Source: Limnohabitans sp. Rim8
GTDB taxonomy: Bacteria; Pseudomonadota; Gammaproteobacteria; Burkholderiales; Burkholderiaceae_C
Length of the DNA stretch: 5,032 nucleotides
Direction: 5' to 3'
Assembly: GCA_945877725.1 (NCBI GenBank)
Contig: CAMDXR010000246.1
Coordinates: 1 to 5,032 of the forward strand
The translations under genes were made by a program, and so were the position numbers. The notes beneath the pieces were generated by a model. The model was not told where the DNA came from. It saw nothing but the letters and a program-made list of their open reading frames with translations, and did not search any database. Positions 3,255-5,032 of this stretch are shown piece by piece (position 1 is the first letter of the stretch; every line of letters begins with the position of its first letter).

Positions 3255-5032
3255 ATGAGCAACGCATCCGCTACCCCGGTCTCTCAGCCCGGCCTTGAAA
3301 GCCTGTCCAAATCGTTCGAGCCCGCGGCACTGGAAGCCCATTGGGGCCCCGAATGGGAAAAGCGTGGCTACGGCGTGGCGGGTTTCCGCGGCACAGGCAA
3401 CCCGGCAACCGATGCCCCGGCATTTTCCATTCAGTTGCCGCCGCCCAACGTGACGGGCACCTTGCACATGGGCCATGCGTTCAACCAGACCATCATGGAC
3501 AGCCTGACGCGCTACCACCGCATGCAGGGCTTTAACACCGCCTGGATTCCGGGCACCGACCACGCGGGCATTGCCACCCAAATTGTGGTGGAGCGACAAC
3601 TGCAAGCGCAGGGCATCAGCCGCCACGATATGGGCCCCACCCCTGCCGAAGCCCGCAAAAACTTTGTCAGCAAAGTTTGGGAGTGGAAAGAAGAGTCCGG
3701 TAACACCATCACCAGCCAAATGCGCCGCATGGGCGACAGTGTGGACTGGAGCCGCGAGTACTTCACCATGGACCCTAAACTGTCCAAGACTGTGACTGAG
3801 ACCTTTGTGCAGCTTTACAAGCAAGGCCTGATTTACCGGGGCAAACGCTTGGTCAACTGGGACCCGGTGCTGATGAGCGCCGTGTCGGACCTGGAAGTCG
3901 AGAGCGAAGAAGAAGACGGCTCGATGTGGCACATCCGCTATGACTTGGCCGATGGAAGTGGATCTGTCACCGTGGCCACCACCCGCCCTGAAACTTTGTT
4001 GGGCGACGTGGCCGTGATGGTGCACCCCGAAGACGAGCGCTACAAGCATTTAATCGGCCAACAGGTCAACTTGCCTTTGTGCAGCCGCACCATTCCGGTG
4101 ATTGCCGATGACTATGTGGACAAGGACTTTGGCACTGGCGTGGTCAAGGTCACCCCAGCGCACGACACCAATGACTACGCCGTGGGCCAGCGCCACAAAC
4201 TGGACATGATCTGCGTGCTGAATCTGAACGCCACCATCAACCAAAACGCTCCCGAAAAGTACCAGGGCCTTGACCGCTTTGTAGCCCGCAAGGCCGTGGT
4301 GGCAGATTTGGAGGCGGCTGGTGCGTTGGTCGAGGTTAAAAAACACAAACTCATGGTGCCGCGTTGCGCCCGCACCGGACAGGTGATTGAGCCGATGTTG
4401 ACCGACCAGTGGTTTGTGGCCATGAACAAGGTCAGCCCAATAGACGCCACGGGCAAAAGCATTGCGCAAAAAGCCATCGACGCGGTTCAGTCGGGCCAGG
4501 TCAGCTTTGTCCCTGAAAACTGGGTCAACACTTACAACCAGTGGATGAACAACATTCAGGACTGGTGCATTTCGCGTCAGCTGTGGTGGGGCCACCAAAT
4601 TCCCGCTTGGTACGACGAAGACGGCAATGTTTACGTGGCCCGCGACGAAGCCGAGGCACAAGCCCAAGCACCTGGCAAAACCCTGAAACGCGACGAGGAC
4701 GTACTGGACACTTGGTATTCCAGTGCACTGGTCCCCTTCTCTACGCTGGGATGGAGCGCCGATGCAGCTGGCGAGGGTGCCGGGCTCGGACGCAGCGACA
4801 TGGCGAGCGAAGCGAGTACGAGCAAGGCCGAGCACGGCACGCTCGCCAGCGGAAAAAGCGCCAACGATTACGACCTCTACCTGCCCAGCAGCGTGCTGGT
4901 CACGGGCTACGACATCATCTTCTTCTGGGTCGCCCGGATGATCATGATGACCACCCACTTCACCGGACGTGTGCCCTTTAAACACGTTTACATTCACGGC
5001 TTGGTGCTGGATGCGCAGGGCAAGAAGATGAG
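3255..5032 (+). CDS. valS: Valine--tRNA ligase (valyl-tRNA synthetase), 3'-truncated by the window
   Basis: ValS charges tRNA-Val with valine in the cytoplasm and edits mischarged threonine. The window holds the first 592 codons and two bases of the next; family members have about 950 residues. The HIGH-type motif is H71-M-G-H74 after PPPNVTGTL. The CP1 editing domain shows A241-TTRPET and P301-AHDTND. Further landmarks are DWCISRQLWWG (436-446), LDTWYSSAL (484-492) and a VLVTGYDIIFFWVARMIM segment. The window ends inside KMSKS (K591, M592). The start is well fixed: an in-frame TGA at 3243-3245 rules out an upstream start, and GAAG lies seven bases before the ATG. The N-terminus is about 22 residues longer than E. 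coli ValS up to the HIGH motif. Residues 501-534 are an extra Ala/Gly/Ser-rich loop listed separately. It is divergent from rubrerythrin across 297 bp. Confidence 0.97.
   Translation, partial: MSNASATPVSQPGLESLSKSFEPAALEAHWGPEWEKRGYGVAGFRGTGNPATDAPAFSIQLPPPNVTGTLHMGHAFNQTIMDSLTRYHRMQGFNTAWIPGTDHAGIATQIVVERQLQAQGISRHDMGPTPAEARKNFVSKVWEWKEESGNTITSQMRRMGDSVDWSREYFTMDPKLSKTVTETFVQLYKQGLIYRGKRLVNWDPVLMSAVSDLEVESEEEDGSMWHIRYDLADGSGSVTVATTRPETLLGDVAVMVHPEDERYKHLIGQQVNLPLCSRTIPVIADDYVDKDFGTGVVKVTPAHDTNDYAVGQRHKLDMICVLNLNATINQNAPEKYQGLDRFVARKAVVADLEAAGALVEVKKHKLMVPRCARTGQVIEPMLTDQWFVAMNKVSPIDATGKSIAQKAIDAVQSGQVSFVPENWVNTYNQWMNNIQDWCISRQLWWGHQIPAWYDEDGNVYVARDEAEAQAQAPGKTLKRDEDVLDTWYSSALVPFSTLGWSADAAGEGAGLGRSDMASEASTSKAEHGTLASGKSANDYDLYLPSSVLVTGYDIIFFWVARMIMMTTHFTGRVPFKHVYIHGLVLDAQGKKM
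4755..4856. mobile_element. In-frame palindromic insertion within valS
   Basis: Within valS codons 501-534 lies an imperfect inverted repeat. The arm at 4767-4789 (starting GCTGGCGAG, ending GCTCGG) matches the reverse complement of 4828-4850 at 21 of 23 positions around a 38-base centre rich in GCGAG motifs (gcgagcgaagcgag). AGCGCC occurs at 4755-4760 and again at 4857-4862, like a target duplication. The 102 bp between repeat starts equal 34 codons, and removing them joins GW to SANDYDLYLPSS, close to the usual ValS loop length. The encoded segment is hydrophilic, lacks aromatics and cysteine, and sits in a loop ahead of KMSKS. It resembles the palindromic elements known inside Rickettsia protein genes. 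No transposase is encoded. A natural lineage-specific loop expansion is the alternative. Confidence 0.6.

Noticed and set aside
3105..4997. Two long minus-strand open frames (314 and 315 codons) opposite valS, in one frame and separated by a single stop
   Set aside because: They are the antisense shadow of valS, whose motifs are unmistakable on the plus strand. The shadow is long because of high GC and codon bias. The first frame also extends to the FNR-type box region without a ribosome binding site.

Overview
The window looks like a chromosomal segment of a beta-proteobacterium of the Burkholderiales, most probably the Comamonadaceae. This rests on the style of the ValS protein, the moderately high GC content and the gene content; no taxonomic marker gene is present, so it is an inference. 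Four genes are supported: three on the minus strand in one apparent operon, and a divergent, 3'-truncated valS on the plus strand.

Layout. Positions 1-430 are non-coding and built almost entirely of repeats. There is a 21-bp triplet tandem, two 76-bp inverted pairs of short palindromes (REPIN-like), and further copies of one palindrome in a tandem array of about 37-bp period. Some copies have lost the hairpin. The minus-strand operon reads from right to left: a rubrerythrin lacking a rubredoxin domain (2535-2957), a two-cluster Fe-S oxidoreductase of the GlpC/heterodisulfide-reductase CCG type (1078-2427), and a DUF3501 protein (476-1066). Positions 2958-3254 are a divergent control region. 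The partial valS runs from 3255 to the window end and stops inside its KMSKS motif.

Control. A perfect FNR/ANR-type box (TTGAT-N4-ATCAA, 3095-3108) lies exactly 22 bp from a plausible -10 hexamer reading toward the rubrerythrin gene. This is class II activator geometry and suggests oxygen-responsive control. The predicted leader carries a hairpin. Between the rubrerythrin and Fe-S genes lie an intrinsic terminator and a second long hairpin that share bases and cannot both form fully, so rubrerythrin may be made in excess of the distal genes. On the other side, valS has a sigma70-like promoter and a terminator-like hairpin plus T-tract immediately before its ribosome binding site.

How the genes may work together. 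Rubrerythrin is a non-haem diiron peroxidase that needs an electron donor. This one has no rubredoxin domain of its own, and the co-transcribed Fe-S protein is a candidate donor or partner. DUF3501 has no established function. The trio looks like a micro-oxic or peroxide-stress module.

Most unusual signal. ValS contains an in-frame segment of about 34 codons (4755-4856). It holds a 23-bp imperfect inverted repeat, is flanked by 6-bp direct repeats, and its precise removal would leave a normal-length ValS loop. It resembles a palindromic element inserted into an essential protein gene.
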